Assembly (NCBI GenBank): GCA_003586115.2
Contig: QVOM02000001.1
Coordinates: 14,149,291 to 14,213,290, forward strand
Direction of reading: 5' to 3'
Source of the DNA: Salvator merianae
Taxonomy: Eukaryota; Chordata; Lepidosauria; Squamata; Teiidae
DNA length: 64,000 nt
Translations under genes and position numbers: made by a program
Shown here: one piece after another, positions 49,344 to 60,800 of the stretch
Layout: each line of letters opens with the position of its first letter
Numbering within the stretch: position 1 is the stretch's first letter
Notes under the pieces: model-generated
Told to the model about the DNA's origin: nothing
Seen by the model: the letters and a program-made list of their open reading frames with translations, nothing else
Databases searched by the model: none

Positions 49344-51646
49344 GTGAGAAGCAGGGGCACGCAGATTATTCTGAATGTTCTCTGTTTTTTCCTGAAAAAA
49401 GTCTATGAAGTCTTCCTCTATGAAGAAGGATAGCTAGAAAGATAAATATCAGTCCAAAGTCAGCATGACTTTTGAAGTGCCTGTTCACTATGGTGCCCAT
49501 TTGTATAATATTAATTCCTTCACTTATGTGATGTTAAAATATGTAGCCTATCTGGAAGACACCAGACCCACTACCCCATTGTTGGGTAAAAGCCCTCTTG
49601 AGTTATCCCAGATGCATCCTACATTTACCAACTGAGAGAGTAACAGGTGGCAGTTCAAGGCTGAGCCATTATGGCTAATAAAGGTAATAAGAACTATCCA
49701 TGATCTTCTTCCTTGTAGACCGCAAGCGAAGGTGGCAATGCAGATATCATCCTAGGCTTATGCAGCTCCTCACAAATTCTTCGTCCACATTCATCATCAG
49801 AATTCTGCATGCACTGTAATTCCATGCTTGCAAATCCAAGGGTAGTTCAGGGAGAGGAACAGGAGGCTCCCAATCAAAGCCTCACATTTCCTCCACCATG
49901 CTGAGGTCCCGATCCGTGGGCTGCCACTGCTTAATACTGGGAACAGTGTTTGCTAAAATCTCAGAAGCCAGAAGATAAGATTGTGTAAGACTTTTCACGG
50001 TTTAAGGTGACGCTTCAGTGCATTGCTATTTCCTTGTATTTCACTATCTAACTTAGCAAACTGGGATAAACTTCTACAAAACTGTTTAAGATGCCTCAGT
50101 TCATAAGACACTGCATTACTCTGTCGGATAATCTTTCCTTTACTCCCAACTATTACCTCTTGGGGTAATGTTTTCTGCCTGTGCAGGTCATACTGGTTGC
50201 TGCACACAAACTTGCCTTTTTTGAGACAGATGATGCCTCATAAATGAAGGGAATGCTGACAAAAATGAGAGGAATCATGCAGATCAGCATACTGCATGGA
50301 GCTTGCAGTTACTTTGTCCAGAAAATGCGAGTTGTCTAGGCATGGCTATTTCCTAAACATATACAGCACTGCTCTTAAGAGATTCGTGGGCTCCTCTTTT
50401 TGAAACCCTAATGCTGCCTTCCCCAAATGGTTGCACTTTAGATGTTGCTGTTGGACTCCAAGGGAATGGCTACAGCTCAGTGGTCTCAGTGGCAGAGCAA
50501 ACTACCTGGAAAGTAGAGGGTCACCAGTTCAGTCTCCAGCCTCTTCCCCCAACTAGGCAATGGCAAACCACTTCTGTATCTCTAACAAGAAAACTGCATA
50601 GAGATGCCCACTCAGTCAACCACGACTCAGCAGGACCCAGCAACAATAACAATCGGATTCCAAACCTTTACAGCCTCAGGCAGCATAACCAAGGGTCATA
50701 GCTGATAGGGGAATCCAACAACTTTTTGAGGGTCCTGGGCCGGGGACACCTGCCTCAGTGGCCTATGTTTCTGTTCCCTGGTGGTCGGTCTGCTGGTCGT
50801 GATACATTGTCTCTTCTCCCTTACCTTATAGCTGACCAAGGTGGGGCGAGTGAGGAGGAAGATGATCTGGAGCACGAGGCCATTCAGCATGGGCAGACAA
50901 AGTGGAAGACAATCTCCCAGCAGGAAGGACAAGCCATGGAACGGCAGGGGAGCCCACTAGCCCCTGGCAGTTTCAGAGAGGGTGAGGTGGCAGTAGCAGC
51001 TGCTGTGGTCTCACGTGCCAGCAAGCAGCGTCCCTTCATTTGCAACGAATGTGGCAAGAGCTTCAGCCACTGGTCAAAGCTACTGAGGCATCAACGCACG
51101 CATACAGGGGAACGTCCCAGCACCTGCACTGACTGTGGCAAGAGTTTCTCGCAGAACTCGCACTTGGTGCAGCACCGGCGCACACACACTGGTGAGAAAC
51201 CTTATGTCTGCCGCGACTGTGGCAAGAGCTTCAGCTGGAGCTCTAACCTGATCCAGCACCAGCGCATTCACACGGGGGAGCGCCCTTACACATGCGGGGA
51301 CTGTGGTCGTAGCTTCACGCAGAGCAAGAACTTGGCCAAGCACCGGCGAACGCACACAGGTGCCCGGCCGTTCCGCTGCCCTGAGTGCGGGAGGGGCTTT
51401 GCGCACACTGCTGGCCTGATCAAACACCAGCGCCTACGCCACGACACTGACTCGCCCATTGGCCACCCTTGCCCCGAATGCGGGCAGCGCTTTCGTGCAC
51501 CTTCAGAAGTTGAACGTCATCGTGTCGCTCACCATGGGGTCACCCCCTCAGAGCCCTTCATATGTGTGGAGTGTGGAGAATGTTTCACAAAGAGTACAAC
51601 ACTCATCCGCCACAAACGAGTGCACAAGCCAATCTTTGTGCGTTGA
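49268..51646 (+). CDS. Seven-finger C2H2 zinc-finger protein (two coding exons)
   Basis: A likely nuclear DNA-binding protein of 296 residues, joined from 49268-49343 and 50832-51646 through a phase-1 junction. Residues 1-93 form an acidic, finger-free N-terminus ([18 protein letters not shown], then [14 protein letters not shown]) with no KRAB, SCAN or BTB domain that I can recognise. C2H2 fingers lie at 94-116, 122-144, 150-172, 178-200, 206-229, 237-259 and 268-290. Fingers 1-5 are joined by TGERP/TGEKP-type linkers. The linkers around finger 6 ([15 protein letters not shown]) are non-standard, which suggests fingers 6 and 7 are mobile or do something else. The ATG has G at -3 and +4. I do not recognise a mammalian orthologue; it is not ZNF641 or ZNF740 as I remember them. 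An alternative exon between the two cannot be excluded. Confidence 0.88.
50461..50650 (+). repeat. tRNA-derived SINE
   Basis: CTCAGTGGCAGAGCAAACT, GGTCACCAGTTCAGTCTCC, GGCAATGGCAAACCACTTCT and ACGACTCAGCAGGACCC match the copy at 27561-27745. It lies in the zinc-finger gene intron, about 180 nt before the acceptor. Confidence 0.8.
50832..51646 (+). CDS. Zinc-finger gene, finger exon
   Basis: The acceptor is ttaccttatag and the stop TGA is at 51644-51646. After an acidic stretch come seven C2H2 units (first [21 protein letters not shown], last [20 protein letters not shown]). In finger 5 the two histidines are four residues apart (HQRLRH), an allowed variant. All Cys and His ligands are present, so every finger can bind zinc. 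Confidence 0.95.
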
Positions 51647-52175
51647 GGATTTGGATCTCAAGGGTTGGGGATTCCTACCACACATCCAGGTATACTGCCT
51701 GGAGGCTACAGGTTGGGGTCCAAGACTAACTCTCTTGACGGCAATCTTGGTCGTGCGTGGCCACATCAAAGCCCTCATAAGGCTAAAATCTCATGGGCAA
51801 AACCACTGAGCAGTGATGAGGAGGGAGAGGAAGAGATTGGGCTGACAGCTTAGAGTTTAGGTACTTAGCAGAAGAGCGATTGTTTGAAGCCCAGAACAAG
51901 GTCTGCTGATGGGGTAGGATCAAAATACAGCAAACAGACCCTACAAACACCATACTGTGCTGCTGTGCATGAAATGGGGGTGTTTAGCTAGAAGCCATGA
52001 TAGAAATCCCAAGGGAGGGAACATGGGGAGGCTGGTGTCCAGTGATAATAAGGCTTCTTGGGGTCTGGATGAAGAATTCTCTGGCCAGCAGAACAGAGAA
52101 GGGATGTGGAGTGTTAGGAAAAAGTAAGAGATGAGAGTTGAGTGGGTGGAAGGAAGATCGGAATTAATCCTGTGA

Positions 52176-52181
52176 ATTAAA
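52176..52181 (+). promoter_or_regulatory. Zinc-finger gene candidate polyadenylation signal
   Basis: ATTAAA is followed within 40 nt by the GT-rich TTGGTGTGTCAG, about 530 nt after the stop codon. Confidence 0.5.
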
Positions 52182-53013
52182 GTTTTCTGTATCCTCTTAT
52201 CTTGGTGTGTCAGTCTCTTTCTCTTTCCTGTTTGGTGTACTGTTTCTGGAACCAAAGAGGCTGTTCAGGAGTCAGTGGGAAGTCAGGCAGTACATTGGAC
52301 GTGGGAGACACTGCACATCAAACAGGCTGGCACTGATGAAGGAGGCAGTAAAAAACTGCTACAAGTGATAACCAGCTGTGAAGGGGAAAAGCTCTCAGGC
52401 TGATCCTGTCAACAACCTGCCTGCTTGTACAGTTTTGCTGTGATGATGTTCTCTGGTCCCTCTAAGATCTTCAGAGTCCCCTGCCTTTCCTCCTCCTCCA
52501 TAAGTATATAAAGGAAGGAATTACAGCCTCAGCAGAGCTGAGGGAGAAAGAAGTTGTTCTTGTTCCTCTCAACTTTATGAACTTTTCTACACCAGCCTCA
52601 ACAGCCACACAAGGAGACAGAAGCACATATTTAAATAATGAACAGGGGTATTCTGGAAGACAAAAAGGCGAAAAAGCTGGTGTTCTACCTCTGGAAAAGT
52701 GACAGATGGTACCATAACTATATAAAATCTACAGCTAGCATATCAAAATTCCTATTACAAGTACTTGAGCAAGGATGATCATGTCACTACAAGGCTGGAG
52801 AACTGGTGAAAATCCCCTAAAGAGGAAGAGTGTAAAAAAGTAAGAGCTATGTACTCCTTAGATGAATGCAGGGCTTGCATTTTTCCAGAAGAAACGTTAA
52901 GTGCCAGTGTTCTTAATTAGAAAACAGAGATGAAAAAAAGCACAACTAGAAGGCAGCAATTTACTCCAGAAGTAGGGATATACCAATCTCATGGTCACTG
53001 AAAGTGAACCACA
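52182..53013. other. Spacer after the zinc-finger gene
   Basis: No gene or clear repeat is visible. Confidence 0.4.
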
Positions 53014-53363
53014 ATTAGAGGCCATGGACTGTTAGGTGATTTCCCTAACAGTCCTGGCTCTCTTTAGCATCACTCCTTTACACACAAGTAAATATCTGAA
53101 GTGGGGACCTTGCCTGCTTGCTCTGCGCATCCTCACCGACATTATAGGACCCTTCATAGGTGGGCCTGCAATGCATGTGAGCAACTTCATTGTGTGTTGC
53201 TACGCATGTGCAATGATGTCATGCACATTCACAGCAATACATGCTACAGACCTGCCCATGAAGGATTCTATTTTGGTAGCAAGCACATATGGAGCAAGCA
53301 GATAAGTTCCCTGTTTCATGTGTAAGGAAGCAATGCTAATAATTCTTGGCCTCTAACTGCCAT
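53014..53363. repeat. Foldback DNA-transposon relic
   Basis: The outer pair TTAGAGGCCATG / GGCCTCTAACTGCC continues inward: CCTTGCCTGCTTGCTC pairs with GAGCAAGCAGATAAGTTCC, and ACCCTTCATAGGTGGGCC with CCTGCCCATGAAGGATT. There is no coding frame. Confidence 0.65.
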
Positions 53364-53434
53364 TTGTGTTTGACACATGGCAGTTCAGTGCATCCCTATT
53401 GGGAAGGCACATCTCTATCCAGAGTGTCATCAGT

Positions 53435-53530
53435 TGTTTTTTATAGTGATTTTACTGTAGGCCACTCTGAGACTTTAGCTTATAGGGAGGGAGGGATAGA
53501 AATGTAAATAAAATAAATAATAATATACTC
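53435..53530 (+). repeat. LINE 3' tail fragment
   Basis: TTTACTGTAGGCCACTCTGA, then GGAGGGAGGGATAGAAATG and AAATAAAATAAATAATAAT, is the usual tail of an L2/CR1-type copy. It abuts the end of the DIRS-like relic. Confidence 0.6.
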
Positions 53531-54290
53531 TCCTTCTAAAAGTTGCTTCTGCAGATTGGTAACTATTCACCTTGTAATGTCTGCAGAAGGTGGACTGCAT
53601 CCCCCAGGTCACACCATTCCAAATCTCAATTGATGCTCTTAAGGAGAATGCTGCTAAAGCAGCTGTGGACCTCATGGAGTGAGTCCAGACGCAGTTGAGA
53701 TGAGACTTGCTCCAATTATTGTATACCACTGAGATTCATTCTCTGATCCAGGAGGAAATTGTCTTGAATAATGCTTTACTGGTTTTCTTGTTTGGATGAT
53801 GAACAATGAAAAGAGCATCAAACATCCTAAATCCTCTAGTCTTTTTAAAGACTATCTTAACTGCAAACCTAACATCAATGAATACCAAAGCTCTTCCAGA
53901 TGACGTTTGGACACAAGCAAAAGGAAAGAAAAGCCTGACTGATCTAGCCAAGGTAACCAACGCTACGAAGATCACTTTACACCACAGTTGAAAAAGTTAT
54001 GTCTACACTAGTGGTTTGAAGGGTGCCTACATCAATGCCTTCAAGACTACATTTAATCTCCACAAGGGAAATCAGTGCACTGCTGAGGTTGACGATGCTT
54101 TGAACCCTTTCAAAAGCTTCTTAATTTGCAGACAACTAGCTATAGGTTGAAGTCTAGCAATATCAAGGACAATAGGCAATGCTACTGTCTGTTTCTTCAC
54201 TGTATTAAAGTGGAAGCCCTTGTCTAGGACTCTGTTTAGGAAAGCCAAAACATCCACAATGGTTTAAGAGGTGAAACATTAACTTCTTGC
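53480..54290 (-). pseudogene. DIRS-like tyrosine recombinase, broken
   Basis: From 5' to 3' on the - strand: VLAFLNRVLDKGFHFNTVKK (DNA-binding N-domain, about 54180-54257), SCLQIKKLLKGF, VALVTLARSVRL (region of the first catalytic Arg, near 53950), then THSMRSTAALAAFSLRAS with the HxxR pair and GVTWGMQSTFCRHYKV with the nucleophile Tyr (about 53560-53690). The order and spacing match DIRS/Ngaro recombinases. Stops and frameshifts separate the pieces, so it is not functional. Confidence 0.8.
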
Positions 54291-54411
54291 CCATCTTCAG
54301 AATGCTTGCCATGAAGCAATGTAAATATGGATAGGCATTTGTCCACCAAAACTGTGCACGTAACTGTCTCCAAGTAATCCAGTTTCAATAGTCAATTGTA
54401 CTGAGTTTTCG

Positions 54412-54439
54412 TTGTATTGTATTGTATTGTATTGTATTG
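54412..54439 (+). repeat. (ATTGT)n microsatellite
   Basis: About five and a half units of a TTGTA pentanucleotide, inside the DIRS-like relic. Confidence 0.9.
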
Positions 54440-55274
54440 AGCTACCAACAGGGATCTGGATGAATTACCCCCCTAAAAGTTCTGATAGATCTGGAACACA
54501 GAATGGGTCCTGTAATCCTGACAATTTGAGCAAAACAAAGCATTCCTGGCCTGAATGAGCAATTAAGATACACATGGCCCTTTCCTCATGATTCCTAACA
54601 GGAGATTTAGAAGATGGAGAAAGGGGGGGAAATATGTAGAGAAGTTCCTTGGGCCATGGATATGAAAGGGTATCACAAAGCAAAAAGGAAACATGTGAAT
54701 TCTGATGTTCTGCACTGTGGAAAAGTGACCCGTGGGTGATCTCCCCCAATAGTATATCTCTTGAATAACCTTGTCATTCAAAGCCCTTTCTGGGTTAGGA
54801 AGTAGTTCCTACTGGGGGAATTTGTCTTTGTTATTGAGTGAGCCCTGAATGTACAGAGCAGAGAGGAATAGAATGTTCTTATAAGTGCAAGTGGGGATAT
54901 AAGAGGATCTTGACCTGGTGTCTTCCTGCCTCGAAATGTGCACTGGAGCTGTGCCATTATCAGTACAGATCAGCACATGTGATTAAGTCTACAAAAAGCA
55001 GGCAGAGAATCCTGATCAATATGGCATTGCCTTCTTTTTGCCTTTAGTCTCTACAAGTATGCCTTTGACTGCTTCCTTGCCAAACAGCATTTGGTCTTTA
55101 AATGGCGCCCACATGACCACATAGGATTTAGCATGTAGATCTAGAGGCCATTGAATTGTCCTGGTGGAAACAGCATGCTAAAGCCCTGACTGAGGAGCAC
55201 TGCAGCGAATTCTAAGTCCAGCACAATAGTATTTCTTCTCCTGTGCATATGACACCATTCAATAGGATGATTAT

Positions 55275-55365
55275 TTTTAAAGTCCAATTTTATTATTTTA
55301 TTTTCTTGTAAACCACGTAAGAGTCTTCAGAAATCTGTGGTATATAAATATAAATAAAAGACTTC
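55275..55365 (+). repeat. LINE 3' tail fragment inside the DIRS-like relic
   Basis: TTGTAAACCACGTAAGAGTC and TGGTATATAAATATAAATAAAAG is a typical L2/CR1-type tail, opposite in strand to the DIRS relic. Confidence 0.6.
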
Positions 55366-57534
55366 TGAATTTTCTAGATGCAAAAAATGTTCTTAGAAAT
55401 GAGTGGAAATGGAATGATCTGGTAAGTGTCTTCCAGTACTTCAACATCATCTTCTGGAGGGTCTTGGGAAGTGACACCATCTTTGAGGCATTTGGGAGGG
55501 GCATGCATCAAGTCAGTTTCCTCAGAAGCAATTTCTAGTGGTGTCCAATTCAGGGCGTTAAGGACTTTGGTCAGCCCCCCCTTGAAAATCTTCAACATTA
55601 AACAGATGAGGGGAAGCAGATTGGTGGGAGGCCTCTCTATTGGAGACATCAGAACATTCTTCTTCATTGTCCAATCTTATGTGTCAATCTTAGTTCCCAG
55701 AAAGAAAGCGTGAATGTACTCAATATTTGTACAGACCATCTGCTGCAAATAAGTGGAAGTCTATAGAGACCAGAAAAGGTGGGGTTCTATTTTCTCTGGA
55801 TCTGTGAGAAGGTGATCTGGATCTGTGATGCCTCTTAGAACAAAGGTGAGAAAAATCCCACAAGAGATCGAGAGCAATTCGTGTGAGATGCCCCAAACTC
55901 ACTGTGAGAACCAGCTACTGATGCTAGACATAGGAGAACCAACACTGAATTAGGTGTATCTATCCATCTATGAGAACCTGTGCACGCTGAGTCTGTGAGA
56001 ACACGTGCCTTTCAGCTGAGAACGTGAGAACTGGTGCTGGACTTATTTGTCTTCTGAGTAAAGGTTGAACTTGTGAGAGTTCTGCACCCAGTTGTGGGAA
56101 CAAGTAGGGAAGCTGCAGGCTTTGGGACTGTGTGAACAGGTGCTAGATCTGTTCCTCTCCTGAAAGGAAATGTGGAAGCAGACCTGGGACCTGTCATTAA
56201 TGTCCCCCTCCCTGTGCTCACATTGGTTGGTTAGAAGGCTCCACGTCTTTCTCGAGTTCCCTGATGTCAGGGAAGCAGTTGTGACCAGCACTGGCGTGCA
56301 GTAGGGAAGTAGGGGGTGAACATTCACAATCCCAGGAACAGCTGCAACTCTCACAGTGTTATCAGTGGCATTTAGCAGATGAGCTATAAGAAGAAAAGCT
56401 GTGCTTATGGTACTTAGTGCTGTCATCACATTAGAAGCTGCAATCCCGAAACCACTTGTCTGATTTCAGAAGCAATATCTTCCAAAGGATTGCCTGAGCT
56501 CTGAGGGAGGGGGAACAGGGGCCTCCAAGTTGTGCTGTTCATTTTATTGGCTTCTAAAACAGCAGGTGCTGAACTACCATCAATTCCAGCCATTTCTGCT
56601 AAAGGGGAAGCTGCCTCCTGATGTGAGGAGAAGAGAGCTAGGAGCTGCATTACCAGCTGTTTTTGGTATGGCAACTGGGTGGAGGGAAGGAGAAAAAAAG
56701 CCCCCAGAGGAGAAGAGATGGGAGAAAAAAGCGGGAGTTTTATTGCAAGGTCTTGCAGAGCAACAGTTTCCAACGATATCGGCTCGGAGGCAAAAAGGTA
56801 AACTACTGGCAATGAAAGACCCCTGAACCACAAGGGTCCAGGCTTCTTGGGAGGGGCCACTGCTGGAAAAATCTTTACCAGGCCAAGGAACTGTGATTTT
56901 GGAATTGTGCTCCTGCACGATGCTTCAATTCCATCTGCTGAACAGACAAGGAAAACAGAGCATCTAATATTCTCCTGACGTGCAATGGACTGGGGTTTGG
57001 GGACACTAGATGAAAGTTTTATATGGTTAAGGGCTGCTCCTGAAGTAGACCTGTTCCACAATACCCAAGTGTACAATTTTTCCTGGATCCACCTTCCAAG
57101 AAAATGTACTCTCGTGGAGAACAGCAGCAAGATGTTTGAAGAAGTAATTATATGACTGGGGCTTGGGAAGAAAATAATGAAGTACACCTGCTTTCTTTGT
57201 GGGGCATTGTATCTTTCTCACTGCAAATTGAATCTGTGTGTTTCTAATTCTTGTAGGACTTTGTGTCCTGTGAGAGAGGGGTTTTGCCCTCCATGAAGTG
57301 CAGCTGGCTATCACTGTTACTGGCAGCCATTTTGTGACACTACTTTCTCAGGATTTTAAATGGGTCAAAGGCCTAGAAGTGATAGTCACTCATCATTCAT
57401 GTAGGATCATCTTCTCTGTTTTTGTAATCCTATTTATTTGGCCCACTGCCATTTACAAACGTCCACGTTTTCAGTGTGGAATAAAACTCAATCCCCATGT
57501 GACAACTAGCAATATAAACCATCTCAGCCATACA

Positions 57535-57540
57535 TTTATT
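57535..57540 (-). promoter_or_regulatory. PFDN5 candidate polyadenylation signal
   Basis: TTTATT on the + strand (AATAAA on the gene strand) is the first such hexamer past the stop, about 208 nt downstream. Confidence 0.5.
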
Positions 57541-57747
57541 GAAAGCTGGTTACCTTGAATGCATGGGATTCTTGAGATATCATCACTCCAAGATAATCCT
57601 TTATCATTCAAGAGACCTACATTTTTTAACACTGCCTGTCCCCTTCCTTAGCTGTATCGTTTGCTGGAGTCCCATATTCTCAGGTGAAATATCAGGTTGT
57701 GTCACAAAATGATGAGCGGCAAAAGATGAGGAAGTAACTGACATGTG

Positions 57748-57827
57748 CTAGGCTTTTGTTGCAGCAGCCTGTGAAGCCCCAGCTGCTGTTAGTTGCTGAA
57801 TCTTCTGGCTCATCATTTCTATTACAG
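57748..57827 (-). CDS. PFDN5: PFDN5 terminal coding exon
   Basis: The acceptor is ttattttgcag and the stop TAG is at 57750-57748. It encodes (A)[20 protein letters not shown] and AATKA, the C-terminal end of the coiled-coil helix and tail. Confidence 0.96.
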
Positions 57828-60800
57828 CTGCAAAATAAAACAACAAAGTTGAACTGATTTCAGTGGCAGCGATGATGATGGAGTCCCATCTGTAAGACAA
57901 TCCATTCTATAAGTCATTGACAAAATCAGGATATGTTTCATTACCCGGTTTCCATTTCTGTTCTTAAGAATACTAAAAAAAAAAAGGAAATAAAACCAAC
58001 CACTAGAAATTTTTCTGTTTAGAAAAACAATACCCTGGCAAGTCATTTCTTTCTAAGCCCACAATTCTGTACACTATCATGGACACATAGAGCAGTGGTT
58101 CTCAAACTGTGGTCCTCCAGATGTTCCTGAACAACACTCAGTATTCCACTCCAAGCATTCCATAACATTCAGAGGACCACAGTATGAGAATGACTGATAG
58201 TAGAGCTTCCTTCTTCCTGTATCACAACCTCTAGGTCTTTGTCTGCTGTCAGAACCCACCTTGTTTCATTGCATGTTTTTCCTGCAGTGCTGGTTGGATT
58301 TTCTCAATCTGTTTTGTCAGGAAATCAATCTTCCTCTTGAAGAAGTCTTTGGCATCATCCACTGACTGCAAGATCAAAAGTAATATGATATACCTGCATC
58401 ACTACTAAAATGGACATTCTGAACCAAAACTGCTGGCCCCTTAAAAATCACTTAAACCCCTTAGCCTCTTTGCCAATATCCTAGTAAGACCTGCTGTAGA
58501 TCTTATCCTTAGCAATATGTGAGATCTATGCAAAAAGATTACCTAGCCTCATCAACATTCTTCGGGCTCCTCTTGAAATTTATAAGATATTTTACCCAAA
58601 CAGGAATCCCAAACTTTAAACTAATATTTCTGCTAGTATATTTCTGTAGTAATTCTGAGTTTAATACAAGTGGTGTGGTTTCTAACCTCAAAGATTATAC
58701 TACCTTGGAATGTCATTGATGTCTGCTCTTGTACAATCTGGATCAAACTTAGAATTGACATGTAAGGCCCCTTCTGTGATGCCACTGCCAACTCAGTTTA
58801 GAAAGGTGGAGATCAGGAAATCAGGCCTTTTTGACAGGCAATCTCCTCATCTGCAGAACGTGCTTTTCATCAAAAATGTGCATTTGGCTGTTTGACTGCT
58901 AATGTGTCTATAACATTTTTAGGAGCAAAGAAGCCCTTAACTAGACACACTTATGATGTTTTAGTTCTTGGGCTTTCCTGAAGCATGTGGAAGCAGGACA
59001 AAGCTCTATCACACTGCATTATGACATCATTGCTCTGAGCTATTTTGGAACAGCGAGGCTTCTTCTGGCCTGCTCTGACCCTGAAACACATGAACATTTC
59101 AGGCTAGCGTAATTTGTATTTTCTGCAGCACAAGGAAGTTCTGACAGGTTCAATACGATGAAGCCCTGCCCTGCCCAGGAAGTCTGAGGTCCCAGGAAGG
59201 CTAAGAGAAGTAAAAAAGAAACACGGGTGCTCAGGTGAAGTGCTTCAGTTTGCCCCTAAAGGATCAGTAACGGCACACTAGTGCATCTGAACACTGGGGC
59301 TCACAGCAAGAGTGCACACCTCTACTTCTCAGCAAACCTTAGGCAAGGCTAAATGTCCTTCAGGTGCCAGATGAAGACCTATCCCTCCTCCCAGTCATAC
59401 AGCTGTGTAACTTAATAGTTAACACTTGGGCTATCCTTTCTACCTCCATGCAGCTGATGGCTTCATATTTCCTGGGATTTCAAGAGGTTCTTAACTTTCC
59501 TTTATTTTGGGACTTGACCTCTTCATGCATTTTATATTATAGTTTTCCTTGAATGTTTGTAATTCAAAAGTTTCACCATATACTTCCTCAGGTTTTCAAA
59601 ACTGCAGTTGGGAGTCTGAAGCTTGTTCTGTTCACATGATACCAGTGTCATCAGCAGAACTGGGAGACACTAAATTAGGGTTGGGCATACCTAGTTCTGC
59701 CCAGGACAAGCAAGATGACATCACAAATCTTTTGGAAACAAGTCACCTCGTAGCTCTATTCCTAGTTTCAGCCAAAGCTGAGCCAGTGTCAAAAAATGAG
59801 ATAAGACACTGAAACAGAAAAGGGCATGAAGGAGAATACACTGCAGTATGGCATCTCAACGGCTCATCTTCTAAAAGATGCTGAAAGAATACTGTAGCCA
59901 CTAGGCTACACTTACCATTCAGTGCCAAGGCTGCTGAAAATGTTGAAAAAAAGGTAAAATAAAATATTTCAGGTTGAAAAAGCAATAAGAAGGATCTTCG
60001 GAACCCCTTTCCTGAGATCAGTATTTGCATTTCTTTCTGCTGAAGTACTCGTCATGAAAAGCACTCAAGATGAAAAGCCACCGTCTTGATAGATTTGTTA
60101 CTTTTTTTTTTTTATTTACTTCTCTTATCTAGCAGGAGACAGAGAGAACTTCAAGGAGGAAGGGTGGGTTCTCTTGCACAAAGCAACCTGAAAGATTCCA
60201 TTTAAGTCCCTCTAAATTGTCTGTGATAACTTGAGTTCCCAGACCCACTACCGATTGTTCAGACAGCCCTGCTCTTAAAGAAAAGGTATGAACAGAACCA
60301 GGAGTAACTGCTGGGCTTTTCCTGCCAGAATTACCATAAGGTATGGCTGTAGGGAAAAAGCTCCCTTAGCTGAATAGGACCATCAGAAAGTTCAGGTGGG
60401 CAACATGGTGCACCCACTTTGTGAAAGGAAAAATGGCACTCTGAACACAGGCACTTTACCTCAGCTGAAACCACACTGGTCACTTTATCTCTCTTGGCAC
60501 TAAATTACAGTACGGCTTGAATCACTCCAAACTCTCCTGAAGTTATCTGTGCGGCCCTAATTCTATGAGGCAGGGAAAACAGCAGAATGGGGGCAGGATG
60601 AAAATCTGTGTGTCCTCCTACAGAGAACATTCCACTGATAAACAGAACATAGCATCAAAAGGACTGTGTGCCCCACGCAACTTGGCTGAGGAGTCTTTGC
60701 TCTCTCTTCTATTAGAAGCTGCTTTGTGTCTAATCCTGTCAAATCCAAAAGGTGAAAACATGCCAAAAGGCTACTGGCTAGCTGGCTGGTATTTAGAGAA

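Larger units (their letters stand above)
53480..57190 (-). mobile_element. Decayed DIRS-type (tyrosine recombinase) retrotransposon
   Basis: Read on the - strand, several broken frames follow the parts of a DIRS element. Gag-like pieces: WAPFKDQMLFGKEAVKGILV (about 55035-55105) and the acidic frame at 55374-55667. RNase H-like: HFSTVQNIRIHMFPF (about 54700) and WPKELLYIFPPLSP (about 54650-54690). Tyrosine recombinase at 53480-54290, annotated separately. The reverse transcriptase core is missing, so there is a large internal deletion. A LINE tail is inserted at 55275-55365. The 253-codon frame at 56426-57187 may be 5' gag sequence. No terminal repeats were found, so the outer limits are uncertain. 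Confidence 0.7.

Noticed and set aside
51080..51427. 115-codon - strand frame inside the zinc-finger exon
   Set aside because: It is the antisense shadow of the finger array.
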